64,000 bases of DNA from Hydractinia symbiolongicarpus (GCF_029227915.1 NC_079884.1:7690001-7754000), one strand, 5' to 3'; positions 34,697 through 46,489 are shown, numbered from the stretch's first letter. Numbers and translations: made by a program. Notes: generated by a model from the sequence alone, not told the origin.

Positions 34697-37600
34697 ATGG
34701 CAACTGGAACAATCACGATGGCACAAAAGTATGGATTGCCCCAATTTTCTGAAGATGGGGATTTATGGGAAGTAGTTACAGAACTTCCAAAGAAGAAACA
34801 AGGACCAGTTGTTTATTTGAGTTTAAATTCAGAAGTACGTCAGCCTTAACGAAAGAAGAATTGAATGAAGAAGATGGTTTAAATAAACTTGTTAATAAAA
34901 TAAAAGAACTATATGGCATTACTGAAGATCAAGCAATGTTCAATGCTTACGAAAAATTTGAGACCTTTCACCGTTCCAAGACAATGTCGATTGGTGATTA
35001 TGTAAATGAATTTGAACAGCTGAATCAAAAACTTAGAGTTTTAAAATTGAGTTACCAACTGCAGTTCTTGCATATCAACTACTAAAAAATGCACATGTAC
35101 CGAAAGCTACACGTGAACTAACACGTGCTACGGTTCCTTCCCTCACATACGACTCTATGAAAAAACAGATAAAAGCCATTTATGATCAATGTGCTCAAAG
35201 TGAAAGTAGTAGAGACAGTAATGATATTGGTGTTGAGCAAGAAGTATTATATGGTCAAAAGTTTGACAGACGACATTTTAACAATTGGAACACTCGTGGA
35301 CGTGGCAGAGGTGGTAAATATTTCAGTGCTAAAAGAAGCCAGTACAACCCTAATGATCCTGATGGACATCCATTGCAATGTCACCATTGCAAATCTATAA
35401 TGCATTTCATGAATGACTGTCCTGATAAAAATAAAGGAAGCAAAGGGCAGGATAAAGTACATGTGCAGTTTTTCGCAAAGGGTGTGGAACAATGCTTTAT
35501 GGAGCAAGTTGTGTCTGAGTCTTTGAATTGTGCTTTACTAAACTCAGGATGTTCATCGACAGTTTGTAGTAAAAATTGGCTTGACTGTTACATAGACACT
35601 ATGCCAGAAGGGACAGCTTTAGCTGAAAGTAAGAGTAACAAGTCCTTTAAATTTGGGCCAGGTGGAAGCTTCCCCTCAGTTAAAAAAGTTAACATCCCTG
35701 TTAATATGGCTGGAATGCAAGCCCATATTCTTACTGATGTTGTCGATTGTGAATTACCATTATTGTTATCAAAAAAGGATCTGAAAGCAGCTAATAGCCA
35801 ACTTGATTTTGTTAATGATAAAGTCACTATGTTTGGAAGAGACATTCCTTTACAACACACGTCAAATGGCCATTACTGTATACCTCTTACACCTAAGCAA
35901 GTTGCTGTTAACAAAACATCTCCGGGTGTAAATGCCACCAGAGTTATATTCACAGTCAACGATCTCACTGTAAAATCACCTGAAGAAAAATGCAAAATAG
36001 CTACAAAGCTTCACAAACAGTTTGGACATCCCATAGACAGCAGCAAACTGAAAACTCTTCTCCAAGATGAAAATGTTGAAGATAAAGAGTTATTTCAGCA
36101 AATTGACAATGTTACAAACTCTTGTGACACATGCAGTAGATATAAGAAGGCTCGATCAAGGGCCAATTGTCTCACTACCAATAGCCTCAGATGTCAATGA
36201 ATGCCTTGCCATGGACCTAAAATTCCTGACAGTTAATCATAAAAAGTTAACCATACTTCATATGATTGATGTGTTCTCTAGATACAGTGCATCAACAATT
36301 ATCAAATCCAAGAATAAGGAAATTATCGTAGACACAATTCTCAAGCACTGGGTTGCTATTTTTGGCACACCAAACTCGATTTTTTCAGACAACGGAGGGG
36401 AGTTCAACAATGAGCTCTTAAAGGGGCACTCCAGTGAAAAAAAAATATTTGAAAAAATGTTATTTTAAGAAGACAATACATAAATATGTCAGAATAAACT
36501 TTTTACAATCGTTAAAAATCTTTATTTATACCTTAATGGGTCTGTAAACATCTTCAATTTTAAATAAATTTGCAAGGTTGCGTAAAGTTGAGAGGACTAG
36601 GTCCGAATAAATAGGCATATGTCACATCGTGCAGACAGTCCGTGAGCTCAGCAGCACACCTTCTAAAAGTTTGTTTACTTACCGTTTATATTGTTCGTTG
36701 ATAAAACGTCTTGTAGTAATGACGAAGATTTTAACTTAGAAAACATAGAATAGGATAATTAGGATAAACATAGAATAGGATAATCTCTTCATGAAAAAGA
36801 CTTTACACCACACGACTTCGAACCTCTTGTGTCTCACAAGGGAGAAATTAATAATGATGCAAAGTGACGAGGTGTCTTTTACTGACTCAAAATAACGTTC
36901 TGAGCAAAACATTTTTTAAAGAAATAGAAAATATATTTAATTGGTTTTTTTTAACATTCTTTTCATCACAAAAACTTTATCATTTGTTTCAGTAAAAAAA
37001 CTTTCTTACTTTACAAGCCAATTAATTTTTATTTCACAATTCAGCAATATTTTTCATCCGCACATGCTTTTTTGCACACAAATGCAAACAAATTTTATGT
37101 AACGTTGAAATTTTCACCATGATGGAGGACCATTCAAATGCGTGATCGAAAGATCGAATAATGTTCGTAAAACGGTAAAGTTGGTAAAACGGGAGTATTA
37201 ATATTGTACAAATAAAAATCATTCTTATGATTATGGTAGGTCATAAATGCGTTGCAGAAGCTACTGACTTATAAGTAGTTGTTTTGACAAAGCTGTTTTA
37301 GAAACTGCATTATCAGCATCACATGCAGCCTTAAACATTACAAAGAATGAAGAAAATGGGTCATTTACCCCCTGAAAATATTCGGCATGTCCTTCCATCA
37401 AAAAAGCTTCTTTTTTGAAAAACAAAGAACAGAAACTTGATCGCTACGAAAGATGTGTAACTACTTTCTGAGTACGTATATAGCAAAAAAGAAAAAAAGT
37501 GATTTTTACTGGAGTTCCCCTTTAAGAGATGTAGCAGAACTGTTAAACACAAGAGTGTATACAACAGCAGCAGAAGCTCCATGGTCAAATGGTGTATGTG

Positions 37601-39973
37601 AGCATCATAATGTCATCCTGGAAAATATGATTATGAAAATTGTTGACAACACTAGTTGTTCTGTTGAAAATGCACTTACATGGGCCACTTGTGCCAAGAA
37701 TGCGTTGCATAATAACTGTGGATTCAGTCTCAATCAGCTTGTATTTGGACGCAATTTAAATCTCCCATCTGTGCTTACAACCAAGCCTCCTGTTCTTCGA
37801 ACAGTTACACCCAGTCAATTAATTGCGAATCATCTGAGTGCCCTGCATGTTGCTCGCAAAGCATTCATTGAAAGTGAATCTTAAAACAGCACTCAGTCAT
37901 CAAACACGGACATCTACCAGCAAAGATTTTTATAATGGTGAATTGGTATACCATAAGCGACGTGGAGAGAAAGAGTGGAGAGGACCTGGTGTAGTCCTTG
38001 GCATTGATGGAAAACAGGTCCTTGTTAAACATGGAGGAACTTACGTTCGAGTAAGTCCTTGTCACTTGCAATCAGTGAAGAGACACCGTAGTTGTCAGGA
38101 AAGCACAAGTGGAAACCCTCAAGTGAAGAAAACTACAACCAAAGAAGAAGATTGCGTTGATGAGATTTCAAACAGCGTAGCGAATGGGTTGCTTGAAAGC
38201 GTAAACGATTTTGATATCAACACATCGTCAGAAGTTGTACTTGATGACATTCCTAGTGATCCTAGTAAATACAAATGAGATCCCTGCTATTTCCCATGCT
38301 CAGGTTGAAACAACACATCAATCAAGCATTGAGCAAGAAGTTTCTAACACACCTCGCAATGAACAGTCATTGACAGTGACCCTTCCAAAAGTCAGGGAGA
38401 GGGTTAGGTTTATTGATCCTGATACTAATAAACTTGCTGAATTTATGGTTGTTAGTCGTGCTGGTAAAGTAGGAAAATCTGGAGTTGGAGCATATAAGAA
38501 TTGGTTGAATGTCAAAGATGTTAAAACCAAAGCCATGAAATCAATTGACTTTGAAAACATTTTGGATTGGGAAAAGGTAAACACAGAGTCAGTATATAAT
38601 GTAGAAACGTCATGCGATGTTAGTGAAGCTCAACATAAAGAATTAACTAAATGGCGTGATTACAATGTTTATGATGAAGTTGAAGACAAAGGGCAAGACA
38701 TAACCACAACCGGCTGGGCGATATCTGAGAAAAGTCATGATGGTAAAGCAGAAATTAAAGCACGATTAGTGGCACAAGGTTTTGAGGAGGACACTATTGG
38801 TATACGAACAGACTCGCCAACTGTAAACAAGGAGAACTTTCGTCTTGTGTGTAATATTGGTGCAACCCATGGATGGAAAATTTTACAGTCTTGATATTAA
38901 AGCTGGGTTTCTTCAAGGTGCCAAGATTGGTAGAGCCGTACATCTTCTTCCACCACCAGAAGCTAACACAGACAAGTTGTGGAAACTAAAAACACCTGTT
39001 TATGGCTTGGGCGACGCTTCACGCGCTTGGTATGAGACATTATCTAACGAATTCGATAAAGTTGGAGCTACAAGAAGCATTTATGACAATGCATTATTTT
39101 TCTGGAGAAAAGAAACTCTCAAAGGTGTAATTTGCTGTCATGTTGACGAGTGCTTTTTCGTTGGAAGTGATTTGTTTCATGACACTATCATTGCACATTT
39201 ACGTAAGACATTCTCACTTAGTAAAGAGAATTCAAAGTCGTTTAACTTTTTGGGATTAGAAATTGAACAAGAGTGTGGTGCAGTAATTATTCATCAGCAT
39301 AATTACATTAGTAACATTTCACCAAATAATTTGACCAATAGTACGTCTACAATTCCACTTACAAAATATGAAGCACGTCAAATTCAATGGGCAGCAAAAC
39401 AAACTAGACCTGATGCTGCTTACGTTGCCTGTGATTTAAGCACTCGCATAAGACATGGAACAGTTGCTGATGCTCGTAGAGCTAACAAGCAGCTGAAACA
39501 TCTGCAGCAAACTGAAGTAAAGATTGTTATTTCAAACACTCATACTTTTCAGTGATGCATCACATGGAAATTTAATTAATGGCGGCTCACAAGGTGGATT
39601 TGTTCTGCTACTGCATGGTGAAAAGTTAAAATGGGTTGTTAAAAGCGCCATGGGTGCGGAAACCATGGCTCTCTTAGAAGGTGCGGAACATGCCATGTTG
39701 ATCAGATCCCTAATTAAAGAGATTTTTTCAGTTGATATACCAATTATCTGTATATCAGAAAATAAATCACTTGTGGAAGCAGTCAAAAATACCAACGTCA
39801 TAGAAGATAAACGATTGTATATTGATATTTGTGCACTTCGTGAGATGGTCGAAAAAGGAGAAATGGGGGAACTCATTCTTACGAAATCAAGTGATCAGAT
39901 TGCTGACTGTCTTACGAAGGCACTGCTTCAGCTGAAAACCTGCTACGTATACTATCCGGTAGAGAACAGTTGA
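34697..39973 (+). pseudogene. Copia Gag-Pol, frameshifted and interrupted
   Basis: Gag begins at ATG 34697 and reaches a shifted stop at 34849. Further shifts occur near 35040, 36170, 37880, 38270, 38885 and 39540. Gag has a CCHC knuckle (CHHCKSIMHFMNDC, near 35380). The protease motif near 35540 reads LLNSG, with Asn for the catalytic Asp. Integrase shows the H..H/C..C region near 36010-36140, AMDLKFL, FSDNGGEF and, after the insertion, GVCEHHN. The RT box near 39150 reads HVDE instead of a HVDD/YVDD form. RNase H has FSDASHG near 39545 but SENKSL where an Asp is usual. All families are copia. Frameshifts and lost catalytic residues make it inactive. Confidence 0.9.
36422..37521. mobile_element. 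TTAA-flanked inverted-repeat element (piggyBac-type MITE)
   Basis: A 1.1-kb insertion inside the copia integrase, flanked by TTAA (36418-36421 and 37522-37525). Its ends are inverted repeats: AGGGGCACTCCAGT at the left and the complement of AGGGGAACTCCAGT at the right. Removing the insert and one TTAA reunites the integrase reading frame, so it entered when the copia frame was intact there. It has no transposase frame, hence non-autonomous. The TTAA duplication is characteristic of piggyBac-mobilised elements. Confidence 0.88.
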
Positions 39974-40128
39974 AATACCGTTAAGTTTTGGTTAATTAGA
40001 ACAAATATAACAGTATGCCAAATGACACTTTAAAAGCATTCTTACATTGTGTTCCTGCGTCTTGCAGTTTCTTTTCTTGAACATACTTTATGATTTTGTT
40101 TTATTGAGAGAGAATGTAGTGGCAAGAT

Positions 40129-40205
40129 TGTCATTATGTTCATTATATCTTTTAGGTTTAGATGTACGGCTTTATGCCATAATAAAGAATACAGATCTAT
40201 TCACA
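40129..40205 (+). repeat. Right LTR of the copia element
   Basis: 77 bp, preceded by the purine-rich GAGAGAGAATGTAGTGGCAA tract that would prime plus-strand synthesis. It keeps an AATAAA signal at about 40180. Confidence 0.9.
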
Positions 40206-40734
40206 GTATACACTATATTAGTGAAATATTATCCAAATTATACCGTTCTGGGATTAAAAAATCAAGACTCATTCTGTTTCCTTGCAATTTACTCTTTAAC
40301 GCAATAAATAACAAACCAACATTTCAATCTTTTTCAGTAATTTCAATCAGGAATGCTAATGATTACCATGATAACAACAATAGCTAGAACATAGAACTTG
40401 GTAATACGACGACCATCTTTTTTTAACGAGGGTCTAAAATACATATGTTACCTCCAGCAAAACAACACTTTTCTTGCTGATTCAAATCATGAATTTTTAT
40501 GGAATGAATAACAAAAGATCGACTTTTTGTATTGTGATTATTTTTTTTACGTAGAATGAAGTTTATAACACTTTGAGAGTCATTTTTAAAATTCACCTGC
40601 ACGAGGACCGTTAGTTCGTGTAGGAGGGACACGAAATAGCCAGTGGAAAGTAGGGTCTTCGACTGTAATGTATTTAATTAGCTTCGTTGCGCTCACTTTG
40701 GCGTGGGAGTTTAATATTGGAATTATTTATTCAT
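40206..40734. other. Non-coding spacer
   Basis: No gene recognised between the copia element and the inverted repeat that follows. Confidence 0.5.
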
Positions 40735-40838
40735 TGGTGGTTCTGTGATGATACTGCTGGTTCGCTGTTGGTTTTCTGGTCGTTCTACAGGGACTGCTGG
40801 TTCTGTGGAGACTGGTAGTTACCTGTTTTAGTTATTAC
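40735..40838 (-). repeat. Right member of an inverted repeat pair
   Basis: Reverse complement of the 34282-34410 repeat with scattered changes (TACCTGTTTTAGTTATTAC at its inner end). Rich in CTGCTGGTTC-type words. Confidence 0.7.
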
Positions 40839-40966
40839 ATCCCACTTTAACTAATTTACAAACCTTTGTTCAACCGGTTTGGAGAGGTGAAAGCAAAATG
40901 CCCTTTCTCGAAACGAAAAAAAAACAGGTCATGGTCCTGGACGCGAGATGAAGAGGGATTGCGAGG

Positions 40967-41224
40967 ATGATGTTGAAGGAAGCAATGAGGCACTATGCAT
41001 GTACTGTAAAAGGTCATCTATGCATCCAACCAACGTACTGGATCACTAGCCATGTGCAAGCAATGGAGTTGGTCAAATGTGTAGACAGCAAAAAAACTTA
41101 TATTGATTGGCAAACTAAGTTACAAAGTGTCGTATGTAATCATTTCCTTGCAAAGATGCAGAAAAAAGACAACACACCAGGACTTAACCCTTTATGTGTG
41201 ACTTATTTGTGGTCATTCTTATAA
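40967..41224 (+). CDS. Small open frame with coding-like composition, unrecognised
   Basis: An 85-codon frame from ATG to TAA. The central part (YWITSHVQAMELVKCVDSK, TYIDWQTKLQSVVCNHFLAK, NTPGLNPLCVTYLWSFL) has the varied composition of real protein rather than AT-rich noise. It could be the C-terminal exon of a host gene or of a DNA transposon; I cannot place it. No convincing acceptor or partner exon was identified. Confidence 0.3.
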   Translation: MMLKEAMRHYACTVKGHLCIQPTYWITSHVQAMELVKCVDSKKTYIDWQTKLQSVVCNHFLAKMQKKDNTPGLNPLCVTYLWSFL

Positions 41225-41555
41225 GGGAGACATTGTGACCACTGCCACTGTTTTTACATTCAGGTCAAACTCACCTATATCATCCATTGAAATACACAAG
41301 GCTAAAAGAGCATTAAGCATAGGAGAAGAAGCAGGTCAAAGTTAACATACTAGCACTTCTTAATTATTTCCACGTCCCTTTTGGGCACAGGATGGGTAGG
41401 CGGAATAAAGGGAAAAAAGTGCGCAAAGCATCAACATTGCCATTACAGCAAAACACAAAAGGAGAATGGCAGCTGAAGTTGTGTCAGTAACAGTTGAGGG
41501 CAATATTTGTGTTCTTGTGGCCGAAATACAATCAGAGTTTCCTAATTGAGCCCTA

Positions 41556-41882
41556 GGGGGCCTTCAAAAATTTTTTGGGGCCCTGTTAGCGGGATATTGG
41601 CGCTAAGGGAGGGAGGGGGTTTCAAGTTTGAAAAAAGAATCTGCGAACGATTGAGAAATTTCAAAAATTTGTTTGTGGCCTGTAAATTCTTCGTTCGCGA
41701 GCATAATGTCTCATGTCATCAATTCCGATAACTTTTATCTACAAAACACGCCCCTGAGCCTTCTAAGATTTATCCAAATGTATGTATTTCACGGACAGAA
41801 ATCTGCTAAAAGAGGGGGATGGGGTCCAAATCTTAGCGGCGATATCCCGCTAACGGGAACCAAAAAATTTTTTGAAGGCCCC
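41556..41882. mobile_element. 327-bp MITE with TA target duplication
   Basis: Ends are inverted repeats of about 50 bp: GGGGGCCTTCAAAAATTTTT at the left and the complement of GGGGCCTTCAAAAAATTTTT at the right, both continuing into GTTAGCGGGATAT. TA flanks both sides (41554-41555, 41883-41884), as for Tc1/mariner-type insertion. No coding capacity. Confidence 0.8.
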
Positions 41883-42294
41883 TAATTTTGTCTCTAGGAA
41901 ATTGCACTGGATTGCTTTTAAATCCAACTTTAACAAAATTTAAGGTTACAGACTTAGCTTTACTCTTTCTCGCAGCCAAAGTTTTGTTTTAAAGGAACAT
42001 TTTTTAAGCTTTTTTGTTGTAGTTGTCAGAGGGATTTTCTGACAAATGGCTTTGTATTGTACAGGGCAGGATCAAAACCAGTCAGTAGCCATTTTATTAC
42101 CTGGATTCTATTCTCGTCTTAAAGCAATAATCAAATTTTGCACATGATAGAATACCAATGACAAATTTTCCTCCACAACTACTTAAATTAGAATATACAG
42201 TTCGAATTTCGAAGGAAAAAAAACATTCGAAATTATATAAGAAACGAACCAACCAAATAAGGGTATTTGTTTCATTTATTTTAAACCGACTTAC

Positions 42295-42544
42295 CCTTCC
42301 AAACATTCCAAGTCAGCGCATCGTCTGATTCAAATGTCTTTTCGCATGTTACGCAGAAGCAAATTGTATATTCAGCAGTGGCTTTTACTTTTACTTTTTG
42401 CTCATGAGCAATCAGAGCTCTTGCAGTATTGAAGTTTGTACAAATTTTTTTGCATAGGGTCCTACTCGCATCTTTTAACTGGCCTTCGGGCTGTTTTGAC
42501 AGGGCCCCTGCTGGTTGTGATAGTTTGTTAATACTTCCTTGTAT
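42295..42544 (-). CDS. Candidate exon encoding a cysteine-rich segment
   Basis: Open from after a TAA at 42545-42547 down to a strong donor (GGAAGG/GTAAGT, GT at 42294-42293). It encodes about 83 residues with CKKIC and then CFCVTCEKTFESDDALTWN, whose spacing is reminiscent of a degenerate zinc finger. No family recognised. The upstream acceptor is unclear, since the frame is simply open to the TAA. It lies next to a GTATCT microsatellite (42588-42618) and the large minisatellite, so it could be a transposon fragment. Confidence 0.3.
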
Positions 42545-42587
42545 TTATTCAGTTCAATTTTTGTAAACTGTCATTCCCAGAAAAGAT

Positions 42588-42618
42588 TATCTGTATCTGT
42601 ATCTATATCTGTATCTGC
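42588..42618. repeat. Hexanucleotide microsatellite
   Basis: Five imperfect copies of TCTGTA/TCTATA. Confidence 0.8.
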
Positions 42619-42693
42619 AGCCAACGTTCCATGTGATATGTGAACGCTGGGAAGAAAAAATACCCAGAATGCTTTGCGCAACCGTCAAAGATC

Positions 42694-45024
42694 TATTACA
42701 TGTATTACAGTATATTACTAAGTATTACAGTGTATTACCAAATACTACAAAATATTACAGTTAGATGTTACAAGTACTACAGTGTATTACCGAATACTAC
42801 AAGGTATTACAGTGTATTACTGAATACTACAAAATATTACAGTATATTACTAAGTACTACAGTGTATTACTGAATACTACAAAGTATTACAGTGTATTAC
42901 CGAATACTACAAGGTATTACAGTATATTACTAAGTATTACAGTGTATTACTAAATACTACAAAATATTACAGTATATTACTAAGTACTACAGTGTATTAC
43001 TGAATACTACAAAGTATTACAGTGTATTACTGAATACTACAAGGTATTACAGTATACTACCGAATATTACAAGGTATTACAGTGTACTACAAGGTATTAC
43101 AGTGTATTACCGAATACTACAAGGTATTACAGTGTATTACTGAATACTACAAAGTATTACAGTGTATTACCGAATACTACAAGGTATTACAGTATATTAC
43201 TAAGTATTACAGTGTATTACTAAATACTACAAAATATTACAGTATATTACTAAGTACTACAGTGTATTACTGAATACTACAAAGTATTACAGTGTATTAC
43301 TGAATACTACAAGGTATTACAGTGTATTACTGAATACTACAAGGTATTACAGTGTATTACTGAATACTACAAAGTATTACAGTGTATTACTGAATACTAC
43401 AGGATATTACAGTATATTACCGAATACTACAAGGTATTACAGTGTATTACTGAATACTACAAGGTATTACAGTGTATTACTGAATACTACAAGGTATTAC
43501 AGTGTATTACTAAATACTACAAGGTATTACAGTATACTACCGAATATTACAAGGTATTACAGTGTATTACTGAATACTACAAGGTATTACAGTGTATTAC
43601 TAAATACTACAAGGTATTACAGTATACTACCGAATATTACAAGGTATTACAGTGTACTACAAGGTATTACAGTATATTACCGAATACTACAAGGTATTAC
43701 AGTGTATTACTGAATACTACAAGGTATTACAGTGTATTACTGAATACTACAAGGTATTACAGTGTATTACTGAGTACTACAAGGTATTACAGTGTATTAC
43801 CGAATACTACAAGGTATTACAGTATACTACCGAATATTACAAGGTATTACAGTGTACTACAAGGTATAACAGTATATTACCGAATACTACAAGGTATTAC
43901 AGTGTATTACTGAATACTACAAGGTATTACAGTGTATTACTGAGTACTACAAGGTATTACAGTGTATTACCGAATACTACAAGGTATTACAGTGTATTAC
44001 TGAATACTACAAAGTATTACAGTGTATTACTGAATACTACAAAGTATTACAGTGTATTACTGAATACTACAAGGTATTACAGTGTATTACTAAATACTAC
44101 AAGGTATTACAGTATACTACCGCATATTACAAGGTATTACAGTGTACTACAAGGTATTACAGTATATTACCGAATACTACAAGGTATTACAGTGTATTAC
44201 TGAATACTACAAGGTATTACAGTGTATTACTGAATACTACAAGGTATTACAGTGTATTACTGAGTACTACAAGGTATTACAGTGTATTACCGAATACTAC
44301 AAGGTATTACAGTGTATTACTGAATACTACAAAGTATTACAGTGTATTACTGAATACTACAAAGTATTACAGTGTATAACTGAATACTACAAGGTATTAC
44401 AGTGTATTACTAAATACTACAAGGTATTACAGTATACTACCGAATATTACAAGGTATTACAGTGTACTACAAGGTATTACAGTGTATTACCGAATACTAC
44501 AAGGTATTACAGTGTAATACTAAATACTACAAGGTATTACAGTATACTACCGAATATTACAAGGTATTACAGTGTACTACAAGGTATTACAGTGTATTAC
44601 TGAATACTACAAAATATTACAGCATATTACTAAGTACTACAGTGTATTACTGAATACTACAAGGTATTACAGTGTATTACTGAATACTACAAGGTATTAC
44701 AGTGTATTACCGAATACTACAAGGTATTACAGTGTATTACTGAATACTACAAGGTATTACAGTGTATTACTGAATACTACAAGTATTACAGTGTATTACC
44801 GAATACTACAAGGTATTACAGTGTATTACTGAATACTACAAAGTATTACAGTGTATTACTGAATACTACAAGGTATTACAGTGTATTACTGAATACTACA
44901 AGGTATTACAGTGTATTACTGGATACTACAAAGTAATACGGCATATTACTAAGTACTACAGTATACAATACGGCATATTACTAAGTACTACAGTGTATTA
45001 CTGTATATTACAAAGATATTACAT
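42694..45024. repeat. 2.3-kb minisatellite, 30-bp unit made of three 10-mers
   Basis: About 78 copies of a 30-bp unit, itself three related 10-mers: TATTACAGTG, TATTACTGAA (or TATTACCGAA) and TACTACAAGG. Each 10-mer begins TA(T/C)TAC. Since 30 is divisible by three, plus-strand frames stay open for long runs, giving a decapeptide repeat (YYKVLQCITE) up to about 180 codons; nothing suggests it is translated. Variant blocks containing TATACTACCGAATATTAC followed by a shortened 20-bp unit recur (for example near 43622, 43832, 44112, 44432 and 44542), indicating higher-order duplication. A one-base deletion near 44781 shifts the phase. Confidence 0.97.
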
Positions 45025-45122
45025 TAGGCAGTAGTATGTATTAACAACATCACGACGTTGATAAATTGTTTAACGTCGCGTGTCGGATGCAGTTGAGCTG
45101 TCGTGAGGGAAGGAATACGACA

Positions 45123-45281
45123 ATGTCGGGTAAAGGTGAGGTTGTGTTAGAGGTTCAAGTATACGACATATTCACAGACTATATGGATCCTTCCATGAAG
45201 TGCTTCCCCGTCCTTGACCCACCGGCTACCGGTCAAATAATAACAACAAACAGAAAATGGCGGGAAATGAAAGTATTTTGA
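45123..45281 (+). CDS. Small open frame, unrecognised
   Basis: ATG at 45123 in a reasonable context (GACAATGTCG) opens a 52-codon frame (MSGKGEVVLEVQVYDIF through NRKWREMKVF). Composition is protein-like and the block is GC-richer than its surroundings. I do not recognise it. GAG/GTAAAA at its end could be a donor but follows the stop. It lies outside the transposon that begins at 45529. Confidence 0.25.
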   Translation: MSGKGEVVLEVQVYDIFTDYMDPSMKCFPVLDPPATGQIITTNRKWREMKVF

Positions 45282-45691
45282 GGTAAAAACATTTTTTAGT
45301 TTTTAACTAGACTTATGGATATTCTCTTGACTCCAGGAAAAGACAAGGAAAATATATCTGACTAGTTAGCTAAGCTAGCTAGCTACTTTTACGTTATAAC
45401 AGGAATTATTCCAGTCAGGAGCCTCCATACCAATCAGAAAAACTGGTTACTTCCCAGTCATATGACTTCACTGACCGATAAAGTCCTACGCAGAACATGT
45501 TAGAGGAGCATAACTATTGGGTAATTACTATCCCACCAAAGCAGACAAAAGTCCAATATTATGTATAGGTCAACATTTTTTAATATATGTTCAACATTCT
45601 CGTGCATATGTTCAACGTAGTGTATATTCGTACGCACTTTTGCCCATTTTTGAGTACGTATATGTTCATCCGCTATTCGTACGTAAAGTGC

Positions 45692-45709
45692 TTTAGGGTT
45701 AGGGTTAGG
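45692..45709 (+). repeat. Three telomere-like TTAGGG units
   Basis: TTTAGGGTTAGGGTTAGG inside the left part of the transposon. Too short to prove an interstitial telomere; it may simply be part of the element. Confidence 0.6.
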
Positions 45710-45878
45710 ATTCTTTATCCTTTTTTCTACGTATGAATAGTGCTACGCACTATTAATACGCACTTTATGTCATATTAAAGTGCATATGAATATACAGTTC
45801 CTATGTTCAACATTTTGTATACATGTTCAACTGGGTCGTGATAATGAGTAACTCAATGGTGAAGCGCTCACATGGTAA

Positions 45879-46489
45879 ACAAAACTGGCTGACCTAAACG
45901 ATGAACAACAAAGAGCGATTGCTCCTCTTGTAGAAGAAATACTGAACCATCCATCGTTCAGGGAATCCATTAATAGAATTCTTTCACCAAATGCGTCATC
46001 AAGACTTCCTTCAAGAACAAATGAAAGATCTTTTTCGACTCCCAATGAAGAAGGAGAATCTCTTCCACTTCTTCCAGCAGCACCATCACAACAACTACCA
46101 CCCATAGCCATATCATAGCACCCCCAGGTTGTATTGGTCATTCTTCAGACAGTGGTATTTCTTTTGATCCTCTACAACAAAGAAAAAGACCAATTTTCCA
46201 GAGAGGAAAATCTCACCACAGAAACCTCAATAAAAGAAATCAAAGGGGTGCAGTAGCAGCAGCAGCAACATCCCCTTCGAAAAAAGCAAAAAATTCAGTT
46301 TTGGTGTATCGAACTGAGGATGTTGTCCTCTTACCTTCCTCCAGAGAGAAAAATATTGTGAAGCAGCAAAGGAAGGTCATGTTGATGAAAAATGGTTTTG
46401 TTAGGAATGAGCTAGAAATTGATAAAAGTTGGAGTGAAGAAGAAATGATGAAATACTTTCGAGATGTATTCAAAGATAAACTTGACTGA
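45879..46489 (+). pseudogene. Second gene of the transposon, small charged protein
   Basis: Open from 45879 (after a TAA) to TAG 46116, and again in the next frame through to TGA at 46487-46489, so one frameshift near 46105 separates two parts totalling about 200 codons. The N-terminal part has LVEEILNHPSFRESINRIL. The middle is Ser/Pro- and Lys/Arg-rich (nuclear-localisation-like KKAK). The C-terminal part, EDVVLLPSSREKNIVK and then MKNGFVRNELEIDKSWSEEE, resembles a domain in many uncharacterised cnidarian proteins with the pattern V-x-L-L-P...F...W-x-E-E. No proven function. Its place opposite the transposase suggests an accessory or regulatory protein of the transposon. No Met start was found, so a 5' exon may exist. 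Confidence 0.55.

Larger units (their letters stand above)
34593..40205 (+). mobile_element. Ty1/copia LTR retrotransposon with 77-bp LTRs, decayed
   Basis: Bounded by 77-bp direct LTRs (34593-34669 and 40129-40205; TGTCATTATG to CTATTCACA) that differ at three positions. A perfect 5-bp target duplication, GTATA, lies at 34588-34592 and 40206-40210. The primer-binding site follows the left LTR. The internal region carries Gag, protease, integrase, reverse transcriptase and RNase H in copia order, broken by several frameshifts and by a 1.1-kb insertion at 36422-37521. The insert removed, the element is about 4.5 kb. Such short LTRs are unusual, but the flanking duplication and primer site confirm the ends. 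Confidence 0.93.

Noticed and set aside
42700-44900. Long plus-strand open frames of up to about 180 codons
   Set aside because: They are direct consequences of a 30-bp repeat unit and have no other protein features.
45692-45709. Interstitial telomere or chromosome-fusion point
   Set aside because: Only three units, lying inside a defined transposon.
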